Shown here: piece after piece, positions 24,887-34,083 of the stretch | Layout: every line of letters starts with the position of its first letter | How positions within the stretch are numbered: the first letter of the stretch is position 1 | NCBI GenBank assembly: GCA_029212415.1 | Contig: JARGOF010000054.1 | Location: 1 to 34,669, forward strand | Direction of reading: 5' to 3' | Source: Rhizobiaceae bacterium | GTDB taxonomy: Bacteria > Pseudomonadota > Alphaproteobacteria > Rhizobiales > Rhizobiaceae | DNA length: 34,669 nucleotides | Notes under the pieces: model-generated | What the model was told of the DNA's origin: nothing | Database searches by the model: none | What the model saw: only the letters and a program-made list of their open reading frames with translations | Program-made: the position numbers and the translations under genes

Positions 24887-27364
24887 ATGGTCAACCCAGA
24901 AGATGACATTCCGTTTTTCGGAGACAATGAAGAGCCGGTTCAAATGGCGACAGCAGGCGGTGGCATTGCTGCGCGTGCACTTGCTGCTCGTAATCGCCAT
25001 AGCGAACCAGCCACCTATCTGAACGGGCTCAATCCCGAGCAGAAACGGGCCGTCGAAACAATCGATGGACCAGTACTCGTGCTGGCCGGTGCGGGCACCG
25101 GAAAGACCCGTGTCCTGACCACCCGCATCGCCCATATATTGGCCGTCGGCAAAGCCTATCCAAGCCAGATCCTGTCCGTTACCTTTACCAACAAGGCGGC
25201 GCGGGAAATGAAGCAGCGCATTGGCGTTCTTGTCGGCGGAGCGGTTGAAGGGATGCCCTGGCTGGGCACCTTCCATTCCATTGGCGTGAAAATATTGCGC
25301 CGTCATGCCGAACTGGTCGGTTTGCGTTCAGACTTCACCATCCTCGATACGGATGACCAGATCAGGCTTTTGAAGCAGCTTATCAAGGCCGAGGGACTGG
25401 ATGACAAACGCTGGCCCGCCCGCCAGTTTGCAATGATGATCGATGGCTGGAAGAACAAGGGGCTGGGCCCTGTCGACATTCCGGAAGGTGACGCCCGAGC
25501 CTTTGCCAATGGCAAGGGGCGGCAACTCTATGAGGCCTATCAAAACCGCCTGAAAACACTCAATGCCGCGGATTTTGGTGATCTTCTTTGCCACCCGATC
25601 CGCATTTTCCGTACCCATCCGGATGTCCTGAAGGAATATCACAAGAAATTCCGCTACATTCTCGTCGATGAGTATCAGGATACCAATACAGCACAATACA
25701 TGTGGCTGCGGCTGATTGCGCAAGGCTCGCACAATGTCTGTTGCGTCGGCGACGACGACCAGTCCATCTATGGTTGGCGCGGCGCGGAAGTGGATAATAT
25801 CCTGCGCTTCGAAAAGGATTTCCCCGGGGCGGCCGTCATCCGGCTGGAGCGCAATTACCGCTCAACGGCGCATATTCTGGGTGCCGCTGCCCATCTGATT
25901 TCCCACAATGAGGGACGGCTGGGAAAAACCCTCTATACGGAACTGGCCGATGATGAACACGACAAGGTCATTGTGCATGCTGCCTGGGATTCTGAAGAAG
26001 AAGCCCGCGCCCTGGGTGAGGAAATCGAGCAGAGCCAAAGGCGCGGCCACAAGCTGAACGACATGGCCATTTTGGTGCGCGCCTCCTTTCAGATGCGCGA
26101 ATTTGAGGAACGTTTCCTGACGCTTGGTCTGAATTATCGCGTCATCGGCGGCCCACGCTTCTATGAGCGGCTCGAAATCCGCGATGCCATGGCCTATTTG
26201 CGGGTGGTCTGTCAGCCGGCCGATGATCTTGCTCTCGAGCGCATCATCAACACGCCCAAGCGTGGCCTTGGTGAGGCAGCAATTCGCCAGGTTCATGACT
26301 ATGCCCGGGCACGCGACATTCCGATGCTGCAGGCGGCTGGCGATCTGATCATGACGGAAGAAATGAAGCCCCGTCCGCGCAAGTCACTGACCGATGTCGT
26401 TGAAAACTTCAGACGCTGGTCATCGCTGCTGGAAACCATGCCACATACGGAACTCGCCGGGCAGATCCTCGACGAAAGCGGCTATATGGCCATGTGGCAG
26501 AACGACCGCTCGGCCGATGCACCGGGACGGCTCGACAATCTTCAGGAACTGATCCGTTCCATGGAGGATTACGAATCCATGCGCGCTTTCCTTGAGCATG
26601 TCAGTCTTGTCATGGACACGGACCGCAACGAGAACCTGGATGCGGTCTCTATCATGACCCTGCATTCGGCCAAGGGACTGGAATTCGAGACCGTGTTCCT
26701 GCCCGGCTGGGAAGAAGGACTGTTTCCCCATCAGCGTGCACTGGATGAGGGCGGGCGCTCTGCCCTGGAGGAGGAACGGCGACTGGCCTATGTCGGCCTG
26801 ACCCGCGCCAAGGTCAACTGCCACATCTGGTTTGTGTCCAATCGACGCATTCACGGCATGTGGCAATCGACCATACCGTCCAGGTTCCTCGACGAATTGC
26901 CCTCCGAACATGCCGACGTGGCAGAACCGGAATCCTCCTATGGCGGATACGGCACCTCCAGCGTTGGCGGTGGCTATGGCGCGTCCCGCTTCGACAAGGC
27001 CGAGCCTTTTTCCGGCAGTTACGACACGCCGGGCTGGCGCAGGGCACAGGCCAATCGCAATGATGCGACGCGGCAGAACTGGGGATCACGCTCCGGACAT
27101 GCTGTTGAACGGGTCGGCTACGGTGAAACCGATTCCGGCTTTGGCGCCGGGCGAACATCAGTCAAAAGCCCGGTGATCGACGGCGAACTGGTGGCAAAAT
27201 CTGTCGCAGACGAGCCATCGTCCTTCACCATCGGCGACCGGGTTTTTCACATGAAGTTCGGCAATGGCAATGTAGCGGGAATAGAAGGCAACAAGCTGAC
27301 GATCGATTTTGACAAGGCCGGGCAAAAACGCGTTCTCGACAATTTCGTCGACAAAAAGCAATGA
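24887..27364 (+). CDS. uvrD: UvrD/PcrA-type superfamily 1 DNA helicase
   Basis: A 3'-to-5' helicase of nucleotide excision and mismatch repair and of RecA-filament and replication-fork clearing. The 825-residue protein has the SF1A motifs in order: NPEQKRAVE (Q motif), LAGAGTGKTRVL (Walker A, 68-74), VTFTNKAAREMK (Ia), DEYQDTN (II), GDDDQSIYGWRGA (III), LERNYRS (IV), TLHSAKGLEFETVFL (V) and YVGLTRAK (VI). After about 690 comes a Gly/Ser/Tyr-rich linker, then a C-terminal Tudor-like domain (VFHMKFGNGNVAGIEGNKL), as in PcrA. The frame is open to 24797. I chose the ATG at 24887 because the family starts there (an acidic DDIPFFGDNEE head), although GGAAGG lies only one base before it. Confidence 0.95.
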   Translation: MVNPEDDIPFFGDNEEPVQMATAGGGIAARALAARNRHSEPATYLNGLNPEQKRAVETIDGPVLVLAGAGTGKTRVLTTRIAHILAVGKAYPSQILSVTFTNKAAREMKQRIGVLVGGAVEGMPWLGTFHSIGVKILRRHAELVGLRSDFTILDTDDQIRLLKQLIKAEGLDDKRWPARQFAMMIDGWKNKGLGPVDIPEGDARAFANGKGRQLYEAYQNRLKTLNAADFGDLLCHPIRIFRTHPDVLKEYHKKFRYILVDEYQDTNTAQYMWLRLIAQGSHNVCCVGDDDQSIYGWRGAEVDNILRFEKDFPGAAVIRLERNYRSTAHILGAAAHLISHNEGRLGKTLYTELADDEHDKVIVHAAWDSEEEARALGEEIEQSQRRGHKLNDMAILVRASFQMREFEERFLTLGLNYRVIGGPRFYERLEIRDAMAYLRVVCQPADDLALERIINTPKRGLGEAAIRQVHDYARARDIPMLQAAGDLIMTEEMKPRPRKSLTDVVENFRRWSSLLETMPHTELAGQILDESGYMAMWQNDRSADAPGRLDNLQELIRSMEDYESMRAFLEHVSLVMDTDRNENLDAVSIMTLHSAKGLEFETVFLPGWEEGLFPHQRALDEGGRSALEEERRLAYVGLTRAKVNCHIWFVSNRRIHGMWQSTIPSRFLDELPSEHADVAEPESSYGGYGTSSVGGGYGASRFDKAEPFSGSYDTPGWRRAQANRNDATRQNWGSRSGHAVERVGYGETDSGFGAGRTSVKSPVIDGELVAKSVADEPSSFTIGDRVFHMKFGNGNVAGIEGNKLTIDFDKAGQKRVLDNFVDKKQ

Positions 27365-27567
27365 TACGACCGGTTTTCGCTTAGCCTGTAATCGATTTTT
27401 TTCCGTATCGACAAAACCGTCATAAAAGCGCAGCCTTGCTGGACGCATATGGGCACTCATATTACACTGTTTGTCAGGACATCCGGCAGGACTCCCGGCA
27501 GATGAGGCACATAGGGTCTGGAACCGAATCCGGCAGGTTTGTGACGGATTGCAGCAAGGAGAAAATC

Positions 27568-29547
27568 ATGAAAAATCGTTCAGGCCGCGCGCTTAACCGC
27601 CGCGATTTTCTGGCAGGAACCGCGGCCATCGGCTCGCTGGCGCTGCTCCACCCCTATTCGGCATTTGCATCCGACAATCAGGCGCACCTGCGTTTGATGG
27701 AGACGACGGATCTGCACGTGCACGTGTTCCCCTATGATTATTATGCCGACCGTCCGTCGGATGCCGTCGGTCTTGCACGCACTGCAAAGCTCATTCAAAG
27801 CTTCCGTGATGAGGCAACAAACGCCCTGCTTGTCGACAATGGCGACTTTCTGCAGGGCAATCCGATGGGTGATTATATTGCCTATGAACGCGGCATGAAG
27901 GATGGCGACATGCATCCGATCATCCAGGCAATGAATACGCTTGGCTATGAGGCCTCGACGCTCGGCAATCACGAATTCAACTATGGTCTCGACTTCCTGC
28001 TCAAGACCATCAACGGTGCCAATTTTCCGGTCGTCTCGGCCAATGTTACCAAGGGTGCTCTGGCTGCCAGTCCGCGCGATGATGAATTGTTCCTCAAGCC
28101 CTATGTGATTGTCGACAAGATGATCAAGGATGGAGCAGGCAACGAGCACCCGATCCGCATCGGCCTTATCGGCTTTGTGCCGCCACAGATCATGACCTGG
28201 GACCGGCGCCATCTGGAAGGCAATGCCAATACGCGCGGCATTGTTGAAACCGCCAGGGCCTGGGTGCCTGAAATGAAGGAAGCCGGCGCTGACCTTATCA
28301 TTGCCCTTTCACACTCGGGCATTGATGCATCACAGCACAGCGAAGGCATGGAGAATGCCTCCCTGCATCTGGCAGGTGTCGACGGGATAGATGCGCTCTT
28401 CACCGGGCATCACCATCTGGTTTTCCCCGGACCAAAATATGCCGAATTGCCAGGTATCGATGCCGAAAAGGGCACCCTGTTTGGCAAGCCGGCCGCCATG
28501 GGCGGTTTCTGGGGCTCCCATCTGGGCATTATCGATCTGATGCTGGAGCGCGACGGAAACACATGGAAGATTGCCGGTTTCACAACGGCTGCTCCCTCCA
28601 TTTACGAACGTGACGGACGCAAGATCGTGCCGCTTGTCGAAAGCGATCAAGACATTCTGGCTTCGGTGACGAAGGAACATGAAGATACGCTTGCCTATGT
28701 GCGCCGGGCTGTCGGCAAGACCTCCGCGCCGCTGCATTCCTATTTTGCCCTGGTCGCCGACGATCCATCGGTTCAGATCGTCAGCCAGGCACAGACCTGG
28801 TACATCGACCAGATGATGAAAGGCACACAGTGGGAAGGCCTGCCGATCCTCTCGGCGGCGGCTCCCTTCAAGGCGGGTGGCAGAGGCGGTCCTGACTACT
28901 ATACCGATGTCGCGCCCGGCGACGTGGCGATCAAGAATGTGTCTGACCTCTACCTCTATCCCAACACCGTTCGGGCCGTTGAAATCACCGGTGCGCAGGT
29001 CAGGGAATGGCTGGAACGCTCCGCCGGAATTTTCAACAGGATTGAACCCGGCAAACCCGATCAGATTCTCATCAACAATGAGTTTCCATCCTACAACTTT
29101 GATGTGATCGATGGCGTGACCTACCAGATCGACCTGACACAACCGTCCAAATACGACCAGAAGGGCGGCGTGCTCGATGCCAGCGCAAACCGTATCGTTG
29201 ACTTGAAGTACAACGGAAAACCGATTGATCCGAATCAGAAATTCGTTGTCGCAACCAACAATTATCGCGCCGGCGGCGGTGGGAATTTCCCGGACATTGA
29301 TGATTCTGTGGTCATCTTTGTGGCGCCCGACACCAATCGCGATGTGATCGTGCGCTACATAGTCGACAAGGGCACCATCAACCCTTCAGCGGACGGCAAC
29401 TGGTCCTTCAAACCCATTGAGGGTGCGAGCGTTGTTTTTGACACCGGACCAAAGGCCAAGGCCTTCATGAAAGACGTCAAGGGCGTCACGATTGAAGCGG
29501 CCGGAGATGGCGAAGAGGGCTTCGCAAAATACCGGATCACCATGTAG
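27568..29547 (+). CDS. cpdB: Periplasmic 2',3'-cyclic-nucleotide 2'-phosphodiesterase/3'-nucleotidase
   Basis: A 659-residue metallophosphoesterase that hydrolyses 2',3'-cyclic nucleotides and 3'-nucleotides in the periplasm for phosphate and nucleoside scavenging. A Tat signal is visible: N-R-R-D-F-L-A-G at 10-17, a hydrophobic stretch and AFAS as the cleavage region. Metal-site motifs are [20 protein letters not shown] (Asp48, His50), [30 protein letters not shown] and [11 protein letters not shown]. The second half is the 5'-nucleotidase C-terminal domain, with [14 protein letters not shown] and [11 protein letters not shown]. The frame is open to 27436, but the ATG at 27568 has AAGGAG 6 bases upstream and starts the Tat signal. 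Length fits CpdB (about 650). Confidence 0.94.
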   Translation: MKNRSGRALNRRDFLAGTAAIGSLALLHPYSAFASDNQAHLRLMETTDLHVHVFPYDYYADRPSDAVGLARTAKLIQSFRDEATNALLVDNGDFLQGNPMGDYIAYERGMKDGDMHPIIQAMNTLGYEASTLGNHEFNYGLDFLLKTINGANFPVVSANVTKGALAASPRDDELFLKPYVIVDKMIKDGAGNEHPIRIGLIGFVPPQIMTWDRRHLEGNANTRGIVETARAWVPEMKEAGADLIIALSHSGIDASQHSEGMENASLHLAGVDGIDALFTGHHHLVFPGPKYAELPGIDAEKGTLFGKPAAMGGFWGSHLGIIDLMLERDGNTWKIAGFTTAAPSIYERDGRKIVPLVESDQDILASVTKEHEDTLAYVRRAVGKTSAPLHSYFALVADDPSVQIVSQAQTWYIDQMMKGTQWEGLPILSAAAPFKAGGRGGPDYYTDVAPGDVAIKNVSDLYLYPNTVRAVEITGAQVREWLERSAGIFNRIEPGKPDQILINNEFPSYNFDVIDGVTYQIDLTQPSKYDQKGGVLDASANRIVDLKYNGKPIDPNQKFVVATNNYRAGGGGNFPDIDDSVVIFVAPDTNRDVIVRYIVDKGTINPSADGNWSFKPIEGASVVFDTGPKAKAFMKDVKGVTIEAAGDGEEGFAKYRITM

Positions 29548-29562
29548 TTCGGGCACATCCGG

Positions 29563-29593
29563 CACAGGCGCACCCCACGGGGCAGCGCCTGTG
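29563..29593 (+). terminator. Hairpin after cpdB, possible terminator
   Basis: CACAGGCGC (29563-29571) and GCGCCTGTG (29585-29593) pair perfectly, and an inner CCCC/GGGG can extend the stem. It starts 15 bases after the cpdB stop. No T-run follows, so termination may be weak or Rho-assisted. Confidence 0.5.
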
Positions 29594-29669
29594 TCTCGGT
29601 CTGCATCTAAACTGTGGAGAGGTTTGATACCGCCTGTCCTGACGCTCCCAACTGTGGTCATATTACCCC

Positions 29670-30659
29670 ATGAAAATTCTGGTGACAGGCAGCGCAGGGC
29701 ACCTCGGTGAGGCCATTGTTCGTACGTTGAAGGATGCGAACAGAGCGGTTGCAGGCGTCGATATCATTGCCTCCCCTTACACGGATTTTGTCGGCTCCAT
29801 CACGCAGCGCGCCTTTGTCGAGAACTGCCTGGAAGAGGTTGATGCCGTCATTCACACAGCAACCTTGCACAAGCCGCATGTCGCCACCCATTCAAAACAG
29901 GATTTTATTGATACCAATATCTCCGGAACGCTGAACCTCCTTGAGGAATCGCAGAAAGCCGGCATTCGATCCTTCGCCTATACCAGCACCACCAGCGTCT
30001 TCGGAAATGCGCTGGTGCCGCCACCGGGAGAGCCAGCCGCCTGGATCACCGAGGACACCGCACCGCAGCCAAAAAACATCTATGGCATCACCAAACTGGC
30101 CAGCGAGCACCTTTGCGAACTGTTTGCCCGCAAACATGCTCTGCCGGTCACCGTGCTGCGAATTTCTCGTTTTTTTCCCGAAGAAGACGACAGCACGGCG
30201 ATCCGCGCAGGCTATGCGGATGAAAACGCCAAGGCCAACGAGTTTCTGTTTCGCCGCGTCGATATCCATGATGCAGTCCAGGCGCACCTGGATGCCGTGG
30301 AAAGGCCGCCGAAAAAGGGCTTTGCCCGCTATATCATCAGCGCCACCACCCCGTTCACGAGGGATGACCTTGCAGAACTGCGCAGCGATGCTGCCAGCGT
30401 CTTGCGAAGACACATGCCGGCCTATGAAGCGGAATATGCGCGTCGGGGCTGGAAGATGTTTCCGCTGATAGACCGGGTCTATGTCAATGAAAAAGCCCGC
30501 GGGGAACTTGGCTGGAAACCCCTTCATGATTTCAGCTGGGTCCTGGAAAGCCTCAAGGCCGATAAACCAGTCCTCAGCGCAACGGCGCACAGCATTGGCA
30601 AAAAGGGGTATCACTCGGAGGTTTTTGAACAGGGTCCTTATCCTGTTGATGATCACTAG
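29670..30659 (+). CDS. NAD-dependent epimerase/dehydratase (extended SDR)
   Basis: A 329-residue extended short-chain dehydrogenase. The NAD-binding GSAGHLG is at 7-13, DAVIHTATLHKP follows at 58-69, the Ser/Thr-rich active-site strand is FAYTSTTSVFG (102-112), and the catalytic YGITK pair is Tyr138 and Lys142. The C-terminal substrate region (ISRFFPEEDDS, RRVDIHDAVQAHLDAVE) is typical of nucleoside-diphosphate-sugar epimerase-like enzymes, but the substrate cannot be told. There is no signal peptide. No ribosome site stands out before the ATG. It sits alone between cpdB and ggt, so it need not belong to a sugar pathway. Confidence 0.88.
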   Translation: MKILVTGSAGHLGEAIVRTLKDANRAVAGVDIIASPYTDFVGSITQRAFVENCLEEVDAVIHTATLHKPHVATHSKQDFIDTNISGTLNLLEESQKAGIRSFAYTSTTSVFGNALVPPPGEPAAWITEDTAPQPKNIYGITKLASEHLCELFARKHALPVTVLRISRFFPEEDDSTAIRAGYADENAKANEFLFRRVDIHDAVQAHLDAVERPPKKGFARYIISATTPFTRDDLAELRSDAASVLRRHMPAYEAEYARRGWKMFPLIDRVYVNEKARGELGWKPLHDFSWVLESLKADKPVLSATAHSIGKKGYHSEVFEQGPYPVDDH

Positions 30660-30804
30660 AGTATCCAAATTCAACTTTTCAAATTTCCAACACTGGACGG
30701 TGACCACCGGCCAACCCATTATGCGCGCAAGATGGACCATTATGGGCATTTGAATGTTCAGCTTCACGGATCGTGTGCGTGAGGCGCATGCAACGGAGGA
30801 TATC

Positions 30805-32583
30805 ATGACCGCAGGTTACCCAGGCACGACAAGAATTGCCCTGTTGATCGGTCTTTGTGCAGCGCTGGGATTGGCCCGGCCTGCCTTCGCACAACAGGCA
30901 ACAGATGCAATAGCGCCCGAGATTGCCACCACCATATCCGAGCGCACCGCAGTGACGGCCTCAAAATACATGATTGCAACGGCCAATCCGCATGCATCAA
31001 AGGCCGGCTACGACATTCTCGCCAGAGGTGGCAACGCCATTGATGCCATGGTTGCAGTGCAGCTCGTGCTTGGCCTGGTGGAGCCCCAGTCCTCGGGTCT
31101 GGGGGGTGGCGCATTTCTGGTCTACTTTGATGCAGAAGGTGAAAGACTGACAACCTATGACGGGCGCGAAACAGCGCCGAGGGCTGCAAAGCCGACACTT
31201 TTTCTGGGTGAGGACGGAAAGCCGCTGAAGTTTTTTGACGCCGTTGTCGGCGGACGTTCGGTTGGCACACCGGGAACGGTGAAACTGCTTTTTGACACCC
31301 ACAAGACCCATGGAAAACTCCCCTGGAACAGTCTGATGCAACCGGCGATCGATCTCGCCCGTGAGGGGTTTGAAGTCTCAGAGCGTCTGTTCAGCTCGAT
31401 CAGTGCGGACCTGGAAAGACTGGGGGTCCACGATGCCACACGGAGCTATTTCATTGCGGGCGATGGCACACCGCATCCGCAGGGCACCCTGCTGAAGAAC
31501 CCCGCCTACGCAAAAACCCTTCAGAAAATTGCTGACGGCGGAAGCAATGCATTCTATTCAGGCCCCATAGCCCAGGCCATGGTTGATGCCGTTCGCGGCG
31601 CCGGCGACAATCCCGGCGTTCTGGCGCTTGAGGATCTGGCGTCCTATCAGATTGTCGAACGCCCGCCGGTCTGTATCACCTATCGAACCTATGACGTATG
31701 CGGCATGGGACCGCCATCGTCCGGCGCGCTGACAGTGGGACAGATACTCGGCCTTCTGGAGCCCTTTGATATCGCCGCCGGCGGCCCGCAGAGCGTCCGC
31801 AACTGGCGGCTGATCGCAGATGCATCCCGCCTGGCCTTTGCCGACCGTGGCCGATACATGGCCGACAGCGATTTTGTGCCGATGCCCACCAGGGGCTTGC
31901 TGGATAAGGTCTACCTGGCCGATCGATCACGCCTGCTGGATGGCGCTGTCGCTTTGACCGGGGATCAGGTGACCCCGGGATCCCCACCCTGGGATCATGC
32001 GCGGTTGCAAGCTGATGATGAAAGCATCGAACTGCCCTCCACCAGCCATTTTTCCATCATCGATGGCCAGGGCAATGTCGTGTCGATGACCACCACGATC
32101 GAAAACAGCTTTGGTTCGCGGGTCATGACCAACGGCTTCCTGCTGAACAATGAGCTGACCGATTTCTCCTTTGCAACCCATCGCGATGGCATCCCCATTG
32201 CCAATCGCGTCGAGCCGGGAAAACGTCCGCGTTCCTCCATGTCTCCAACCATCATCATGAAGGACGGCAAGCCCTTCATGGCCATCGGTTCGCCCGGCGG
32301 TAGCCGGATCATCGGCTATGTGGCAAGCGCCATCATCGCAAGGATTGACTGGGGCATGGATGTTCAACAGGCCATCAACCTGCCGCATCTCGTCAATCGT
32401 TTCGGCACCTATGACCTGGAAAAAGGCACCGATGCAGAAACATTTGCAGCGCCGCTTGAAGCGCTTGGTTACAAGGTCAGCATAAGGGATCTCAATTCGG
32501 GCCTGCATGCCATCGAATGGGATGGCACGGCATTGCGCGGTGGTGCCGATCCACGCAGAGAAGGTGTTGTTCTGGGTGATTAG
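30805..32583 (+). CDS. ggt: Gamma-glutamyltransferase (periplasmic, self-processing)
   Basis: GGT cleaves the gamma-glutamyl bond of glutathione in the periplasm. The 592-residue precursor has a signal peptide (about 1-29, ending ARPAFA). GLVEPQSSGLGGGAFLVYFD and the glutamate-binding Arg in YDGRETAPRAA lie in the large subunit. Self-cleavage is expected before Thr413 in LPSTSHFSIID, leaving a small subunit with MTTTIENSFGSRV, PRSSMSPTI and GSPGGSRII. The frame is open to 30754. I chose the ATG at 30805 because AACGGAGG lies about 6 bases upstream and the signal peptide begins there. Its TAG stop lies inside the outer edge of a repeat element. Length fits the family (about 580). Confidence 0.95.
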   Translation: MTAGYPGTTRIALLIGLCAALGLARPAFAQQATDAIAPEIATTISERTAVTASKYMIATANPHASKAGYDILARGGNAIDAMVAVQLVLGLVEPQSSGLGGGAFLVYFDAEGERLTTYDGRETAPRAAKPTLFLGEDGKPLKFFDAVVGGRSVGTPGTVKLLFDTHKTHGKLPWNSLMQPAIDLAREGFEVSERLFSSISADLERLGVHDATRSYFIAGDGTPHPQGTLLKNPAYAKTLQKIADGGSNAFYSGPIAQAMVDAVRGAGDNPGVLALEDLASYQIVERPPVCITYRTYDVCGMGPPSSGALTVGQILGLLEPFDIAAGGPQSVRNWRLIADASRLAFADRGRYMADSDFVPMPTRGLLDKVYLADRSRLLDGAVALTGDQVTPGSPPWDHARLQADDESIELPSTSHFSIIDGQGNVVSMTTTIENSFGSRVMTNGFLLNNELTDFSFATHRDGIPIANRVEPGKRPRSSMSPTIIMKDGKPFMAIGSPGGSRIIGYVASAIIARIDWGMDVQQAINLPHLVNRFGTYDLEKGTDAETFAAPLEALGYKVSIRDLNSGLHAIEWDGTALRGGADPRREGVVLGD

Positions 32584-32870
32584 AGCCAGCCTGTCTTGCT
32601 TTCATTGATTCACTCTGCCAGTTGTTTTTTTGTCAGGATCAAGTTGGTTCGCGAAGCGCGTACCTGAAGGTACGGGCAAGCGAAACGACGTAGATAGTGG
32701 CGAAAAAACAGCTGGCCCGAAGGGTTCGCGACCAGTGGCCGCCCGCTGCGTCACCCGTTTTGTCTGGCGGATCGACCGATGCGAGAGCATCGCTCTTTAC
32801 CGCCATTGTGGCGGATCGGCTCACTGGATCACGAACACATTGGTTCAATGAAAACAAGACAGGCTCTAAA
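32580..32870. mobile_element. Inverted-repeat-bounded, structured element (MITE-like)
   Basis: The ends are inverted copies: CCTGTCTTGCTTTCATTGA (32590-32608) and TCAATGAAAACAAGACAGG (32845-32863) match at 18 of 19 positions, and TAGAG/CTCTA continue outward after a 4-base difference. Inside, a second pair (32617-32632 and 32701-32716) matches at 14 of 16, and small perfect hairpins stand at 32659-32674 (CGTACC-TGAA-GGTACG) and 32778-32791. There is no protein-coding sense. It is best read as a non-autonomous, transposon-derived repeat about 290 bp long that abuts the ggt stop and the next small gene. I cannot see a clear target duplication. Confidence 0.6.
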
Positions 32871-33050
32871 ATGCTCTCAGCCATGCAAAGCCCCAAAATC
32901 AAGGGCCCCAAAATCAAGGGCCCTGTGATCGCGGGCCTGGTGGTCCTGGTCGCTGCGCTTATCACAGGCCTGGCCTTTGCCGGCTGGCTTAATCACGCAC
33001 CCGGCATTTTTCTGGTGCTGGCACAAAATGGTCTTGCCTGGTGTTTTTAA
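32871..33050 (+). CDS. Small single-span membrane protein
   Basis: A 59-residue protein: a short basic head (MLSAMQ, then PKIKG twice), one membrane helix (about 19-39, IAGLVVLVAALITGLAFAGW) and a hydrophobic tail ending GLAWCF. Similar tiny proteins with an AGW...GIFL...WCF pattern are annotated as hypothetical in rhizobia, as I recall. The function is unknown. Start choice is between ATG at 32871 and 32883; neither has a good ribosome site, and the upstream side is the repeat element, so its expression signals may come from that element. The conserved tail argues for a real gene. Confidence 0.6.
   Translation: MLSAMQSPKIKGPKIKGPVIAGLVVLVAALITGLAFAGWLNHAPGIFLVLAQNGLAWCF
32891..32920 (+). 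repeat. Perfect 15-bp tandem duplication inside the small membrane gene
   Basis: CCCCAAAATCAAGGG occurs at 32891-32905 and again at 32906-32920. In frame it doubles the block P-K-I-K-G just before the membrane helix. It is a recent in-frame duplication that adds two extra lysines to the cytoplasmic side. Confidence 0.85.
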
Positions 33051-33228
33051 CGCAACGTTTACAGAAGCAATAATCTGCCACAGAACTGAAGCCTCTGCCT
33101 CGCAGGCACTAGAAGTAAAAATGAAATCAATAACTGTGGAAACATATTAATATAGCCACTGTTTACATATAAAATACGTATATATCTGTATCTTTTTCAA
33201 TTTACTTACCACTGTCAAACCAGATGCC
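33051..33228. other. AT-rich gap before the glycosyltransferase gene
   Basis: From about 33115 the sequence turns clearly AT-rich compared with all the DNA to the left, including TTTACATATAAAATACGTAT and TATATCTGTA, which can serve as a promoter though no single best -35/-10 pair stands out. The composition break marks the border of the polysaccharide genes that follow. Confidence 0.5.
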
Positions 33229-34083
33229 ATGAAGAGGCAACTTGGGGCGGCCTTGACGTGGACAGAAGGCAATTGCAAGGGACTCGTGTTGGCAAACTTT
33301 GATAATCAATTGGTCACATTCTGGCATGGAAAAAGCTTGGGTTTCATTGAGAAATTGTGCCTGACATCCATGCTGGCGCAACGCTACAAAGTGACACTAT
33401 ATTCTTACAATCATCTGGACGATGTTCCCGCTGGAATAGTTCTGGGTGATGCGGCCGATATCATGCCCATCGAACAGATGCTCATCAACAGTGCGACCTC
33501 CAGTCCGGCCTTGGGCAGTAACATTTTCAGATACAAAATGCTGCAGTTGGGACTGGGCTGCTGGGTTGATACCGACATATTGTTACTGAAAAAAATTGAA
33601 ACCAACGGAGATTTTGTCTTTGGATACCAGAACAGTCAAATAATCAACAACGCCATCTTGTACGCTCCGAAGGATTCACGACTGGTGGAAGATTTGCTTC
33701 AATATGTGCAAACCAGACCGGTCATTCCGCCATGGTGGCCCCGACGTAAAAAATTAAGCCAGCGCGCAAGACATGTCGTCGGTCTTGCCAGACCGCCTGA
33801 AATGCTTGCCTGGGGAATATTCGGCCCGCAGGCACTGACCCATTTCGTCAAAAAGAACAGGTTGGAAAAGCATGCGCAGAAGAGTCATGTATTTTATCCG
33901 GTGCACTACCTGGATGCTGACGCACCGTTTGATGCTGAGGCCGATTTAAATGATTATATCCGCTCGGATACCATTGCCATCCATCTTTGGAACAACAACC
34001 TGAAGACCCTCAAGACGCAACGACCGCCCGAGGGAAGCTATATCTGGCACAAATGCAGGGAATACGGAGTCAAAATTGATTAG
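33229..34083 (+). CDS. DXD glycosyltransferase (GT32/capsular-polysaccharide-type)
   Basis: A protein of up to 284 residues related to small glycosyltransferases with a GT-A fold. FWHGKSLGFIEKLCLTSML and VTLYSYNHLDD lie near the N-terminus, and the metal/sugar-nucleotide motif D-T-D is at 114-116 in GLGCWVDTDILLLKKI. ALGSNIFRYKMLQLG precedes it, as in GT32-like enzymes. IAIHLWNNNL near the end is also typical. There is no membrane segment. The ATG at 33229 lacks a ribosome site and its first 20 residues look foreign to the family. GTG at 33286 or TTG at 33289, with AAGGG just upstream, are good alternatives. The next gene overlaps its end, so both probably act on one surface glycan. Confidence 0.8.
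   Translation: MKRQLGAALTWTEGNCKGLVLANFDNQLVTFWHGKSLGFIEKLCLTSMLAQRYKVTLYSYNHLDDVPAGIVLGDAADIMPIEQMLINSATSSPALGSNIFRYKMLQLGLGCWVDTDILLLKKIETNGDFVFGYQNSQIINNAILYAPKDSRLVEDLLQYVQTRPVIPPWWPRRKKLSQRARHVVGLARPPEMLAWGIFGPQALTHFVKKNRLEKHAQKSHVFYPVHYLDADAPFDAEADLNDYIRSDTIAIHLWNNNLKTLKTQRPPEGSYIWHKCREYGVKID

Noticed and set aside
27400-27567. PhoB box upstream of cpdB
   Set aside because: One half-site-like CCGTCAT is present (about 27416), but no properly spaced second half was found.
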